A DNA stretch of 30,902 nucleotides, taken from UBA1479 sp963972065. GTDB taxonomy: Bacteria; Pseudomonadota; Alphaproteobacteria; Rhodospirillales; Casp-alpha2. The stretch is from assembly GCA_963972065.1 (NCBI GenBank), contig CAXAVJ010000037.1, forward strand, positions 1 to 30,902. The letters are read 5' to 3'. Shown in pieces: positions 1 to 8,282 of the stretch. Under the pieces are notes generated by a model, which had not been told where the DNA came from, made no database searches, and saw only the letters and a program-made list of their open reading frames with translations. Each line of letters begins with the position of its first letter. Position 1 is the first letter of the stretch. Made by a program: the position numbers and the translations under genes.

Positions 1-1476
1 ATAGCCGATATGGAAGCCTTCGGATACGAGCCGCCAATAGGCCTTGGTCTTGACCGGCAGGCGCAGGCGGGCGGAGGCCGCCGTGGCGGGCAGATGACAC
101 AGTTGTCCCCGATTGGCGCGGAGACCCGGAATACCGCCGGGGACCAACGCCCCCGACCACGGCCCCGCGGCCAGGACCACGGCATCGAAGGTTTCCGTTC
201 CGCCGTCTTCAAAGCCAACCCGCCAGCCCGGATCGGCGAGAGACAGCCCGGTGACCCGCGCCGTTCGCATCGCCGATACCAGGACAGTCGCGGGGCCCGC
301 GAACCGCGCCGCCGGATACCACATGCCGCCGCGCGGGGTCTTAATTCCGGCAAGGTCCGAGGCCGTTTTCGCATCCACGGACTGGGCAAGCCCGCCGTCC
401 CAGCCCAGGCGGGCCGCAAAATCTTGAAGACGCGGCACCTCGGCCGCCGCCGGCAGATGCAGGGCGCCCGAGGCGGGCGGCAGGCCGCCCTGCCCTTCCG
501 CCTGCAGGAACGCCTGGGCCATGAAGCGGCCATAAACATCGTCCGGGCCGGCCAAACGGGGCGACATCAGCACCCGTTCCGGCTGCGCCGCCACATCGCC
601 CGCGTCGAACAGAACCGGGTGGAAGCCTTCCCCGGCCAGGGCCCGTGCCGCCGCCCGCCCGGCGATGCCGCCGCCGATCACGGCGACCGCCGCACCCGGG
701 CCGAGGGGGGGCGGGGCCGCGTACCAGGGAACGTCCCCGTCATCCACGGGGGCGGCGTCGAACCGGCCCGCCAGACATTCCAGCTTGCCAGCGAACCCCG
801 GACGCTTGGCCATGACGAACCCCGCCGCCGCCAAGCCTCGGCGCACGGTGCCGGCGGCGGAAAAGGTTGCGACACGAGCCCCCGGCGCGCTCAGACGCGC
901 GAGTTGGCGGAATACGCCGTCGGTCCACATTTCCGGATTGCGGCGGGGCGCGAAGCCGTCCAAGAACCAGGCGTCGATACGGGCGGTCAGTTTTTCCAGC
1001 ATCTCCCCGACCGGGCCGAACAGCAGGGTCAGGACGACCCGGCCACCGTCGAGGCGCAGACGATGGAACCCCGGCACCCGGCGCGGATAGGCCGCCCGCA
1101 GTTCCGCCGCGAGTGGGCCCAGTTCGGGAAACCCCGCATGGGCGTCGGCCAGATCGCCCGGCTCCAGGGGAAAGCCTTCGACCGAGACGATATGCAGGCG
1201 CGCATCCGCCGGGGCCGTGCGCCGCCACGAATCCCACAGGGCCAGCACGTTCAAGCCGGTGCCGAATCCCAATTCGCCGACCGTGAACCGGGGCCGCCCT
1301 CGCCAGACCTCGGGCCCGCCGATGCCGTCGAGAAACACGTGGCGCGCCTCATCCAGGCCGCCCTTGGGCGAAAAATAGATGTCCCCGAAGTCGGCGGAAC
1401 ACGGCACGCCATCCCGCCAATCAAGCCGCGCCCGCCCCAGGGGGGAGACACCGGATAAAGGTATTTCCTGGATCAT
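1..1476 (-). CDS. mnmC: MnmC, bifunctional tRNA wobble-uridine modification enzyme (3' end off window)
   Basis: Carries out the last steps of 5-methylaminomethyl-(2-thio)uridine synthesis at the tRNA wobble position. The FAD domain removes the carboxymethyl group and the methyltransferase domain then methylates. Reading the minus strand from the ATG at 1476, the first ~240 residues form the SAM-methyltransferase half, with GELGFGTGLN near residue 68 and WFLDGFAPRRNPEMW near residue 170. A Rossmann FAD signature VIGGGIAG follows at about residue 266 and opens the oxidase half. 492 residues are visible without a stop; the family usually has 600-680, so the C-terminus lies beyond the left edge. 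The long open frame on the opposite strand here is a GC-rich shadow. Confidence 0.93.
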   Translation of the reverse strand, partial: MIQEIPLSGVSPLGRARLDWRDGVPCSADFGDIYFSPKGGLDEARHVFLDGIGGPEVWRGRPRFTVGELGFGTGLNVLALWDSWRRTAPADARLHIVSVEGFPLEPGDLADAHAGFPELGPLAAELRAAYPRRVPGFHRLRLDGGRVVLTLLFGPVGEMLEKLTARIDAWFLDGFAPRRNPEMWTDGVFRQLARLSAPGARVATFSAAGTVRRGLAAAGFVMAKRPGFAGKLECLAGRFDAAPVDDGDVPWYAAPPPLGPGAAVAVIGGGIAGRAAARALAGEGFHPVLFDAGDVAAQPERVLMSPRLAGPDDVYGRFMAQAFLQAEGQGGLPPASGALHLPAAAEVPRLQDFAARLGWDGGLAQSVDAKTASDLAGIKTPRGGMWYPAARFAGPATVLVSAMRTARVTGLSLADPGWRVGFEDGGTETFDAVVLAAGPWSGALVPGGIPGLRANRGQLCHLPATAASARLRLPVKTKAYWRLVSEGFHIGY

Positions 1477-1533
1477 GGCTTTTTCTATATCAGGATGGGC
1501 GTCCTGTCGGCGCTCAATTCCAGCCCCTCCCGC

Positions 1534-1554
1534 AAACCTTAAGGTTTTTTAACC
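1534..1554. promoter_or_regulatory. AT-rich palindrome upstream of receiver gene, possible CtrA-like site
   Basis: A perfect 14-bp palindrome, AAACCTTAAGGTTT, lies at 1534-1547 and runs into TTTAACC. Two TTAA half-sites (1539-1542 and 1549-1552) are six bases apart; the alphaproteobacterial CtrA box is TTAA-N7-TTAA, so this is one base short. It sits about 80 bp before the receiver start in an otherwise GC-rich gap between divergent genes. It could also be a small hairpin. Function is inferred only. Confidence 0.3.
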
Positions 1555-1632
1555 AGTTGGTAATTCCTGGCGATTTATCCTGCGCGAGGTGGTCCCAGAA
1601 GGGGGCCGAAACGCGGACAGGAGAACAGGTCC

Positions 1633-2160
1633 ATGGGAATTATCTCGAACACGCGGTTCCGACCCGGGAGCCCGCAGAATGATCGGTTTGCGCGACTATC
1701 GGTGGTCGTCGGCGACAGTCAGGATTTTTTCCTGCACCAGACGCGCCGCACCCTCGCCCAGCTTGGTGTGCGCGACATGCATCTGGCCCGCGACGGAGCC
1801 GAGGCGCTTGGCCTCGTGCGCACCCAGGAACCGCATCTGGCCATCATCGATTGGGACCTGAAAGCCATTCCCGGCGTTGAATTGACGGCCTTTCTGCGCC
1901 GCGCCGAAGGCAGCCCGGCCCCCAACCTGCCGATCATCATGACCATGGCCTCGGTCGACCGCATGAAGATTTCCCGCGCCATGAACGCCGGCGTAAACGA
2001 AATTCTGATCAAGCCGGTGACGGCGGATGCCCTGTTGCGCCGCATCGTCTCGGCCATCGCCGCCCAGCGCAAACCGCAGGTCGCCGCCGGCGCCTACATC
2101 GGCCCCGACCGCCGCCAAGCGAGCGAGCCGATCACCGAGGAACGGCGCGCCGGCACCTGA
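1633..2160 (+). CDS. stand-alone CheY-like receiver protein with YIGPDRR tail
   Basis: Single-domain response regulator of 175 residues, probably a phospho-relay or chemotaxis/motility signalling component. The receiver fold spans about residues 20-145. The likely phospho-acceptor is D73 (IIDWD), the switch threonine T104 (IMTMA) and the conserved lysine K127 (IKPVT). One acidic-pocket residue is changed: the usual DD pair reads G27-D28, which could weaken Mg2+ binding or phosphorylation. About 20 residues after the domain form a basic tail with YIGPDRR (155-161), also found in the partial receiver at the right edge of the window. There is no output domain. The start at 1633 follows an AGGAGAACAGG stretch; a strong terminator follows the gene. 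Confidence 0.85.
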   Translation: MGIISNTRFRPGSPQNDRFARLSVVVGDSQDFFLHQTRRTLAQLGVRDMHLARDGAEALGLVRTQEPHLAIIDWDLKAIPGVELTAFLRRAEGSPAPNLPIIMTMASVDRMKISRAMNAGVNEILIKPVTADALLRRIVSAIAAQRKPQVAAGAYIGPDRRQASEPITEERRAGT

Positions 2161-2188
2161 GCCGCCGCCGCCCACGGCATACGGAATC

Positions 2189-2222
2189 AAAAAGGCGCTC
2201 CCTGATCGGGGAGCGCCTTTTC
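2189..2222. terminator. bidirectional intrinsic terminator
   Basis: Nine-base-pair stem GGCGCTCCC (2194-2202) with GGGAGCGCC (2209-2217) and a six-base loop. It is flanked by five A on the left and four T on the right, so it can end transcription on both strands: the receiver gene on plus and tRNA-Gln on minus. Confidence 0.85.
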
Positions 2223-2226
2223 ATTT

Positions 2227-2301
2227 TGGCTGGGGTGCAAGGACTTGAACCTTGAATAACGGAGTCAGAGTCCGTCGTGTTACCAATTACACCACACCCC
2301 A
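2227..2301 (-). tRNA. tRNA-Gln (anticodon CUG)
   Basis: The minus strand folds as a complete tRNA of 75 nt including an encoded CCA end (2227-2229). The acceptor stem begins TGGGGTG and pairs with CACCCCA, the T arm contains GGTTCAAGTCC, and the anticodon stem ACGGA/TCCGT encloses the loop CTCTGAC. That loop gives anticodon CTG, which reads CAG for glutamine. It starts at 2301, with a promoter about 55 bp upstream and a terminator immediately downstream. Confidence 0.95.
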
Positions 2302-2356
2302 TTGGAAAGTCCGGCGGGCCGCCCCATATGCAAGGGCCAGATCGCGCCAAGGCGGT

Positions 2357-2385
2357 TATATACCGATTGGCTTTCGGGAACGCAA
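2357..2385 (-). promoter_or_regulatory. sigma70-type promoter for tRNA-Gln
   Basis: On the minus strand a -35 box TTGCGT (2385-2380) and a -10 box TATATA (2362-2357) are separated by exactly 17 bases, ending about 55 bp before the mature tRNA 5' end. The placement fits a stable-RNA promoter with a short leader. Confidence 0.55.
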
Positions 2386-2517
2386 CTGACGAGACACGGT
2401 TTTCGTCGTATATGCCAAAACCCTAATTACGATATAGAATTGGTGGACCCGGGGCCGCCGATCACTAGAATGGGCGGTCAAGCGGGAATAACCCGCAGTA
2501 AACCGTTGGAAGTCTTC

Positions 2518-3534
2518 ATGGCCAAGTGGCCCCAAGCAAATTCGCCGCACCGGCATCGCCGCCGCAGCAAGGGCAGTGCGCCCTGCTTTGCGGCCATCGA
2601 CTTGGGCACGCATAACTGCCGCATGCTGATCGCCGAGCCGTCCGACGACGGCCCCGTGGTGATCGACGGGTTTTCCCGCATCGTCCGCCTGGGCGAAGGC
2701 CTGGGGAAATCGGGCAACCTGTGCGAGGACGCCATCCAGCGGACCATTTCGGCGCTCCGCGTCTGTGCCGGCAAAATCCGGCGCCATAACGTCGTGCGGT
2801 CGCGTCATATCGCGACGGAAGCCTGCCGCCAGGCCGTCAACTGCAAGGACTTCTTTGAAAAGGTCGAGGCGGAAACCGGCATTCTGCTGGAAGCCATCCC
2901 GGCAGAGGAAGAGGCCACCCTGACCCTTGCGGGCTGCCTGCCGCTGCTGACCGGCGGCCATTCCAGGGCCCTGATGTTCGACATCGGCGGCGGATCGACG
3001 GAATTGAGCTGGATCGACCTGACGACCTGCGTGCCGCACCCGATCGGCATCCTGTCGCTGCCGATCGGCGTGGTGAACTTGATGGAAAAGAACGCGTCGC
3101 CCGACTGCACCGCCGACCGCTTTCAATGCCTGGTAATGGAGATTGATGCCCTGCTTGCCCCGTTCGACGCCGAATACGGGATTTCCGAAACCTTCGCCCG
3201 CGAAGGGGCCCTGATGCTGGGCACCTCGGGCACAGTGACAACCCTGGGCGCTATTCACTTAGGGTTGAGCCGCTACGACCGTTCCCTGGTCGACGGCCTG
3301 ACTTTGGATTTCACCGATATCGAACGGCTGGCCGACCGGGTGTCGGCCATGCCCTGCGAGGCGCGCAAGGCCCTGCCCTGCATCGGGCCGGAACGCGCCG
3401 ACCTGATGGTCATGGGCTGCGCGATCCTCAAGGCGATCACCAAGCGTTGGCCTGCCGGGCGGCTGCGCATCGCCGACCGCGGCGTGCGCGAAGGCCTGTT
3501 GGTCCGCATGATGCAGGACGCCGTCAAGCAATGA
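2518..3534 (+). CDS. Ppx/GppA family exopolyphosphatase / pppGpp phosphohydrolase
   Basis: Cytoplasmic phosphatase of the sugar-kinase/Hsp70 actin-like superfamily, acting on polyphosphate and/or pppGpp; which substrate cannot be read from sequence. Of 338 residues, the phosphate-1 motif AIDLGTHNCR is at 26-35, RLGEGL at 57-62, ATEACR at 99-104, an acidic EAIPAEEEA stretch around 125-133, and the phosphate-2 motif DIGGGSTEL at 155-163. A C-terminal IGPERADLMVMG motif is typical of the family. The length matches the short alphaproteobacterial forms that lack the C-terminal HD domain. The ATG at 2518 has a GGAAG Shine-Dalgarno and leaves a short basic N-terminus; an in-frame ATG at 2470 is less likely. 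The stop overlaps the rlmE start (ATGA), so the two are translationally coupled. Confidence 0.88.
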   Translation: MAKWPQANSPHRHRRRSKGSAPCFAAIDLGTHNCRMLIAEPSDDGPVVIDGFSRIVRLGEGLGKSGNLCEDAIQRTISALRVCAGKIRRHNVVRSRHIATEACRQAVNCKDFFEKVEAETGILLEAIPAEEEATLTLAGCLPLLTGGHSRALMFDIGGGSTELSWIDLTTCVPHPIGILSLPIGVVNLMEKNASPDCTADRFQCLVMEIDALLAPFDAEYGISETFAREGALMLGTSGTVTTLGAIHLGLSRYDRSLVDGLTLDFTDIERLADRVSAMPCEARKALPCIGPERADLMVMGCAILKAITKRWPAGRLRIADRGVREGLLVRMMQDAVKQ

Positions 3535-4295
3535 GCACGGGTTCTAAAGGGTCGGGGTCCGGGCGATCCGGTTCGGGCCGCCCCGGCACGACGAAAACGC
3601 GCACGACGCAATTTTCCGGGCGCGGTCTGCACAACCGCGTGAAAACCGCCAAGGGCCGCAAGACGTCGTCCAAGATGTGGTTGGAACGTCAGTTGAACGA
3701 CCCTTACGTGGCCGAAGCGAAGGCGCGGGGATACCGCTCTCGCGCGGCGTTCAAATTGCTGGAACTCGATTCCATGTTCGGTCTGCTGAAGAAGGGCGCC
3801 CGAGTGGTCGACCTAGGCGCCGCCCCCGGCGGTTGGACCCAGGTCGCCGTCGATGCCGTCGGCGCCGGCAAGGGCCCGAAAGGCGGGCAGGTCGTGGCCA
3901 TCGACATTCAAGGCATGGACCCGGTCCAAGGCGCCACGGTAATCCTGCAGGACTTCATGGATCCCGACGCACCGGACCGCATCAAGGACGCCCTGACCGG
4001 CCCGGCCGATCTGGTGCTGAGCGACATGGCCGCACCCGCCACCGGCCATCGGCAGACCGACCATCTGCGCATCATGGGGCTGTGTGAGGCGGCTTTTGAT
4101 TTCGCCTGCGAGGTTCTGGCCCCCGGCGGCGGCTTTGTCGCCAAGGTGCTGAAGGGTGGCACGGAAAACGAGCTTCTGGCCCAAATGAAGCGGCGCTTTG
4201 CCATGGTCAAGCACGCCAAGCCGCCGGCCAGCCGCGCCGATTCCGCCGAAAGCTACGTCGTCGCGACCGGATTCCGCCCCGATCCCGAGGCCTGA
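3531..4295 (+). CDS. rlmE: RlmE, 23S rRNA 2'-O-methyltransferase (U2552)
   Basis: SAM-dependent methylation of the ribose of 23S rRNA U2552 during late 50S assembly. The 254-residue protein has an N-terminal basic, Gly/Ser/Arg-rich extension (1-45) followed by the FtsJ Rossmann domain. The SAM motif DLGAAPGGW is at 94-102, and the K-D-K-E catalytic tetrad is complete: K75, D165 (LSDMAAP), K205 (VAKVLKGG) and E240 (DSAESYVVA). The start overlaps the phosphatase stop by four bases, the usual arrangement for this pair in alphaproteobacteria. Confidence 0.94.
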   Translation: MSTGSKGSGSGRSGSGRPGTTKTRTTQFSGRGLHNRVKTAKGRKTSSKMWLERQLNDPYVAEAKARGYRSRAAFKLLELDSMFGLLKKGARVVDLGAAPGGWTQVAVDAVGAGKGPKGGQVVAIDIQGMDPVQGATVILQDFMDPDAPDRIKDALTGPADLVLSDMAAPATGHRQTDHLRIMGLCEAAFDFACEVLAPGGGFVAKVLKGGTENELLAQMKRRFAMVKHAKPPASRADSAESYVVATGFRPDPEA

Positions 4296-4399
4296 GAGCC
4301 GCCGAAACCCAGGGGTTTTGCAGGTGCGCAAAGGTGCTTGGCAAGGCCATGCGCATGTGTATGATGGGCCGCCAACTCGAACCCACAGACGAGGATGGC

Positions 4400-5878
4400 A
4401 TGGCCGACCTGAGAGAAGCGCTGACGTTTGACGATGTTCTCCTGGTCCCGGCTGCGTCCAATGTTCTTCCCAACACCGCCGATACGACAACCCGCCTGAC
4501 CCGCGAGATCACGCTGGGCATTCCGCTTGTCTCCGCCGCCATGGACACGGTGACGGAAAGTGCTTTGGCCATCGCCATGGCCCAGGCCGGCGGTATCGGC
4601 GTCCTGCACAAGAACATGACGCCCGAGGATCAGGCCGCCGAGGTCCGCAAAGTCAAAAAATTCGAAAGCGGCATGGTCATCAACCCGGTGACCATGTTCC
4701 CCGACCAGACCCTGGCCGATGCATTGCGTATCAAGGAGCACACCGGGTTTTCCGGCATGCCCGTGGTCGAACGCGACACGGGCAAACTGGTCGGCATCAT
4801 CACCAACCGCGATATCCGCTTCGCCGAAAATCTGAAGCAACCAGTCAGCGAACTGATGACCCGGAACCGGCCGGACCTGCCGTTGATCACGGTCAAGGAG
4901 AACGTGTCACGCGACGAGGCCAAGCGGCTGCTGCACAAGTTCCGCATCGAGCGCCTGATCGTGGTTGACGATGCCTATCGCTGCGTCGGCCTGGTCACGG
5001 TCAAGGACATCGAAAAGGAACAGGCCCATCCCAATGCCTGCAAGGACGACCAGGGCCGGCTGCGCGTCGCCGCGGCGACCGGGGTCGGCGACGACGGCCG
5101 GGTGCGGGCCGAGGCATTGATCGACGCCGGGGTCGACGTGGTCGTGGTCGACACGGCCCACGGCCATTCCCAGGGCGTATTGGACGCCGTCAACATCATC
5201 AAGAAAATGTCCAACCGCACCCAGATCATCGGTGGCAACGTGGCCACGCCAGAGGGCGCCAAGGCGTTGATCGACGCCGGTGCCGACGCCGTGAAGATCG
5301 GCATCGGGCCGGGCACCATCTGCACCACGCGCATGGTCGCGGGTGTCGGCATGCCGCAATTGTCGGCGATCATGGAATCGGCGGAAGCCTGCGGCAAGGC
5401 GGGCGTGCCCTGCATCGCCGACGGCGGCATCAAGTATTCCGGCGACGTCGCCAAGGCCATCGCGGCGGGGGCCGAGGCGGTGATGATCGGATCGCTGTTC
5501 GCCGGCACGGACGAAAGCCCGGGCGAGGTGTTCCTCTACCAGGGCCGGTCGTTCAAGTCATATCGGGGCATGGGGTCGCTCGGCGCCATGGCGCGCGGGT
5601 CGGCCGACCGCTACTTCCAGGCTGAAGTCTCCGACAGCCTGAAATTGGTACCCGAAGGCGTCGAAGGCCGGGTCCCCTATCGCGGCCCGCTCGGCACCAT
5701 CGTCCATCAGTTGGTCGGCGGCCTCAGGGCGGCCATGGGCTATACCGGCTGCGCCACCATCCAGGAATTGCGTACCAAGCCGGAAATGCGCCGTATCACC
5801 GGGGCGGGACTGCGCGAAAGCCACGTCCATGACATCACCATCGCCCGCGAGGCCCCCAACTACCGCTCGGAACCCTAA
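4400..5878 (+). CDS. guaB: GuaB, IMP dehydrogenase
   Basis: Oxidises IMP to XMP with NAD+, the committed step of guanine nucleotide synthesis. The 492-residue protein is a TIM barrel interrupted by two CBS domains (about 95-148 and 153-208). The catalytic loop GIGPGTICTT places the active-site cysteine at C308, DTAHGH lies at 251-256 and the YRGMGSLGAM loop near 400. The ATG at 4400 has a GAGGA ribosome site and gives the standard N-terminus MADLREALTFDDVLLVP; upstream in-frame ATGs would add an unconserved leader. The partner guaA is at 27505, about 22 kb away. Confidence 0.97.
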   Translation: MADLREALTFDDVLLVPAASNVLPNTADTTTRLTREITLGIPLVSAAMDTVTESALAIAMAQAGGIGVLHKNMTPEDQAAEVRKVKKFESGMVINPVTMFPDQTLADALRIKEHTGFSGMPVVERDTGKLVGIITNRDIRFAENLKQPVSELMTRNRPDLPLITVKENVSRDEAKRLLHKFRIERLIVVDDAYRCVGLVTVKDIEKEQAHPNACKDDQGRLRVAAATGVGDDGRVRAEALIDAGVDVVVVDTAHGHSQGVLDAVNIIKKMSNRTQIIGGNVATPEGAKALIDAGADAVKIGIGPGTICTTRMVAGVGMPQLSAIMESAEACGKAGVPCIADGGIKYSGDVAKAIAAGAEAVMIGSLFAGTDESPGEVFLYQGRSFKSYRGMGSLGAMARGSADRYFQAEVSDSLKLVPEGVEGRVPYRGPLGTIVHQLVGGLRAAMGYTGCATIQELRTKPEMRRITGAGLRESHVHDITIAREAPNYRSEP

Positions 5879-5891
5879 GAGGACAGCCCCC

Positions 5892-6503
5892 ATGGCGCGC
5901 ATCGAATCTGAACAGCAACTGCGTGAACTCTATGCCGAACCCAAGGGCCGCGCGGTGACCAAGGTCTTCCATCGGCTGGAAGAGAATTCCCGGCGGTTCA
6001 TCTCGCTGTGCCCCTTCGTGGTAATCGCGACCCAGGGCCCCGGCGGTGCCGACGTGTCGCCGAAGGGCGACCTGCCTGGCTTCATTCAGGTTCTCGACGA
6101 CGTGACCGTCGCCATTCCCGACCGCCCCGGCAACAACCGTCTCGACGGCTACGCGAACATCCTGGCCAACCCGGCCGTCGGCCTGATCTTCCTGATCCCC
6201 GGCATCAACGAGACCTTCCGCATCAACGGTACGGGCGAGATTCGCGACGATGCGGATCTGCTCGCCAAGTTCGAGGTTTCCGGCAAGCTGCCCAAAAGCT
6301 GCCTGGTGGTCACGGTGCAGGAAGCCTTCATGCATTGCGCCAAGGCGTTGATGCGCTCCCGCCTGTGGGACCCGGAAGCCCGCGTTCCGCGCGACGCCCT
6401 GCCGACCGCGGCGGAGATGATGCGCGCCCAGACCGGCGACCAGAACATCGCCGATGAAACCACCGAAGAAGCGGTAGAACGCTACAAGAAAGTGCTCTAC
6501 TGA
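5892..6503 (+). CDS. pyridoxamine 5'-phosphate oxidase-like flavin-binding protein
   Basis: 203-residue split-barrel protein of the PNPOx-like superfamily, probably binding FMN (or F420/haem in relatives). The substrate is unknown and it should not be called PdxH. Visible features are the barrel core (FVVIATQGPGG, then DVSPKGD at about 53-59), a PDRPGNNRLDGYANIL stretch typical of the subgroup often labelled MSMEG_1061-like, and a helical C-terminus ending EERYKK-like. The start at 5892 follows AGAGGA and lies 14 bp after the guaB stop, so co-transcription with guaB is likely. It converges with the next gene with only 7 bp between stops. Confidence 0.8.
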   Translation: MARIESEQQLRELYAEPKGRAVTKVFHRLEENSRRFISLCPFVVIATQGPGGADVSPKGDLPGFIQVLDDVTVAIPDRPGNNRLDGYANILANPAVGLIFLIPGINETFRINGTGEIRDDADLLAKFEVSGKLPKSCLVVTVQEAFMHCAKALMRSRLWDPEARVPRDALPTAAEMMRAQTGDQNIADETTEEAVERYKKVLY

Positions 6504-6510
6504 GCCTTCC

Positions 6511-6993
6511 CTAGCGCGGCCAGCGCGGCAGTTGGTCCAAACCCATATAAGTGATGATCGCCCCCAGGATCACCAGGGCGATCATGAACGCCAACAACGT
6601 ATAGCGGTGGAAGTTTCCTTCCGCTGATGACTTGATTGCATGGATTTTCTGGAACGTGGCGCTGAAGTGGCTGGCCACGGCCTGAATGCGCGCAAGCTCG
6701 TTGTGTTGCCAGAATTGATAGATCACCAGCATGAAGACACAGGCACAGGTCATGAGAATGATCAGGCCGGTCAGCGCGCTGACATATCCCGCCTTGGCCC
6801 CGACCAGCTTGGCGATCACGAACAGCCCCATGAAGACCGCCAGGGTCGAGCCCACGGTCCACCACTGCTGTGCCTTGACGAACAGCAAGGCATCGTTGGC
6901 CTTGGTATAGATCAGGGAGAGCTCCGCGCGGATCTCGTCGTCGATGGGCTCGGGAACGGGTTCGTCCAGATCGCCAGATTCTTTGTCAGCCAT
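6511..6993 (-). CDS. three-helix membrane protein of unknown function
   Basis: Not recognised. 160 residues: an acidic, Pro-rich N-terminus (1-25), then predicted membrane spans at about 47-66, 70-93 and 131-150, with a polar helical segment containing SHFSATFQKIHAIKSSAEGN between the second and third. It is the last gene of the minus-strand cluster headed by the ExbB-like gene, 111 bp after the preceding stop, so it may belong to the same transcript or have its own promoter. The start ATG at 6993 is preceded by AAAGGAGCAC, a good ribosome site. Confidence 0.7.
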   Translation of the reverse strand: MADKESGDLDEPVPEPIDDEIRAELSLIYTKANDALLFVKAQQWWTVGSTLAVFMGLFVIAKLVGAKAGYVSALTGLIILMTCACVFMLVIYQFWQHNELARIQAVASHFSATFQKIHAIKSSAEGNFHRYTLLAFMIALVILGAIITYMGLDQLPRWPR

Positions 6994-7104
6994 GATGTGC
7001 TCCTTTGCAACTGACAGGGGCGCGCATTATCGCGCAAAAGCCGGCCAAAGCCCCCTATGCCTTAGGTATAGTGCCTTGAATCGACTTACGTTATTCGCAG
7101 TTCC

Positions 7105-7623
7105 TCAAATCTTGAATTCCCGGGGGTCGATGATACGCGGCGGCACCTGCGGTGCCTTCAGGGGCGGTTGCGGCGGCGGCTGAATTTCCACGTTGAGGTC
7201 GCCCAGGTCTTCCGGCCCCTGCCTGGAAAACGGGTTGGTGATAATCAGGACCGAATTGCGCCGGACGGCGTCTTCCAGCCCGTCCTGCAACTGTTCGGCG
7301 AAGCGCGGATTCCACGGAATCGAATAGTACCGAGGGGCGACCTCCTCAGGCAGTCGAAGCCATAGATAGATGGCCTGACCCTCGTCGAAATCGACGCCGA
7401 GCACGACGGCCTTATCCCGCGTCCGTTCGTACCAGGCGTATTCCATGGGTTTGGGCCGCGACAAAAGCTCCATCAACTGGACATAGGCCAGCGGTAGGAA
7501 CAGCGAAACGGCGGCGACGGCGACGAAGCGCACCCAGGTCCGGCGCGGCGCCCATACGGCGAGCGCCCCCAGGACGAAGGCCGTCAGGGTCATCGCCGTG
7601 AAGATGTAATAGATGATGTCCAT
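7105..7623 (-). CDS. two-span membrane protein, third gene of ExbB/ExbD-like cluster
   Basis: Not recognised. 172 residues with two predicted N-terminal membrane helices (about 3-25 and 31-53) and a soluble C-terminal part of ~115 residues. That part contains DKAVVLGVDFDEGQAIYLWL and ends in a Pro-rich tail. It starts 22 bp after the stop of the ExbD-like gene and is presumably co-transcribed. The soluble part probably lies on the same side as its N-terminus. A function linked to the ExbB/ExbD-like pair is an inference from position only. Confidence 0.7.
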   Translation of the reverse strand: MDIIYYIFTAMTLTAFVLGALAVWAPRRTWVRFVAVAAVSLFLPLAYVQLMELLSRPKPMEYAWYERTRDKAVVLGVDFDEGQAIYLWLRLPEEVAPRYYSIPWNPRFAEQLQDGLEDAVRRNSVLIITNPFSRQGPEDLGDLNVEIQPPPQPPLKAPQVPPRIIDPREFKI

Positions 7624-7645
7624 GGCCGGTTTCCTTGCCTGGGGC

Positions 7646-8248
7646 TCAGTGCAATTCGGTAATCAGGGGCTTGCGCAGCTTGCTGACGCTGCCTTCGACC
7701 AAGTGTCCCTCGCCATCCAGGCGAAAGCGGAACGCCGTTTCCTCCTGGTTCTTGCTGCGCAATTCGACCGTCGTGGCGGCGATCTGTTCGGCTTCTTCCA
7801 ACGGCCGCTTGACGCTGACCACCACCCGCACCGGCACCGTCATTCCCCTGGGCAGCGGACCGTACATATGAACGTTGACCACGTATTCCCCGGCGGGGAC
7901 ACCGCGGCTGTAGGTCATTTCGTAATTGCGGTCCGTGGCGTCGCCTTCGATCCCCAGGTCGTCGCGCAACAGATTGAAGGTCAGGCCGCTCTGGTTCCAG
8001 AACCCGACGGGCAGTTCGTTCGGCGCCTTGACCCATAGGTCGACGTCATAGGGCATGTCGTTGGGCCAATGCATTTCGACCATCACGTTGCCCGGCGCCT
8101 TGGCCTCTTCCCGCTGTTCCTGGGGGGGCTGCAAATGCGGCAGCAGCATCACCACCATGGCGACGAAGCCGATCAGGGCCAGCAGAATGACATCCCGGAA
8201 AACGGTCCCGGCGGTATCTTCGTCATCAAAAGTGTCGAGCTCTTCCAT
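7646..8248 (-). CDS. ExbD/TolR-like single-pass protein with a YfaP-like beta-sandwich domain
   Basis: 200 residues. A short acidic cytoplasmic N-terminus (1-15) leads into one membrane span (about 17-38) that begins FRDVILLALIGF. D19 sits where ExbD/TolR proteins carry their proton-relay aspartate. After a Pro/Glu linker the exported part (about 52-155) contains VDLWVKAPN, a GIEGDATDRNYEM stretch and GVPAGEYVVNVHMYG. This resembles the DUF2135/YfaP immunoglobulin-like fold and not the usual ExbD periplasmic domain. The gene lies 34 bp after the ExbB-like stop. The role is probably the stator-side partner of that channel, with an unusual exported module. The ExbD relationship is inferred from topology and D19. 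Confidence 0.65.
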   Translation of the reverse strand: MEELDTFDDEDTAGTVFRDVILLALIGFVAMVVMLLPHLQPPQEQREEAKAPGNVMVEMHWPNDMPYDVDLWVKAPNELPVGFWNQSGLTFNLLRDDLGIEGDATDRNYEMTYSRGVPAGEYVVNVHMYGPLPRGMTVPVRVVVSVKRPLEEAEQIAATTVELRSKNQEETAFRFRLDGEGHLVEGSVSKLRKPLITELH

Positions 8249-8282
8249 GGCGCCCGCGCGTTTCCTTGCTGCCTTTCCGTCC

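Noticed and set aside
10..1458. 482-codon open frame on the plus strand
   Set aside because: Shadow of mnmC: Arg/Pro/Gly-rich with no domain, whereas the minus frame gives clear MnmC motifs throughout.
5892..6503. PdxH (true pyridoxamine phosphate oxidase)
   Set aside because: Shares the split-barrel fold but lacks the PdxH-specific C-terminal signature and belongs to another subgroup.
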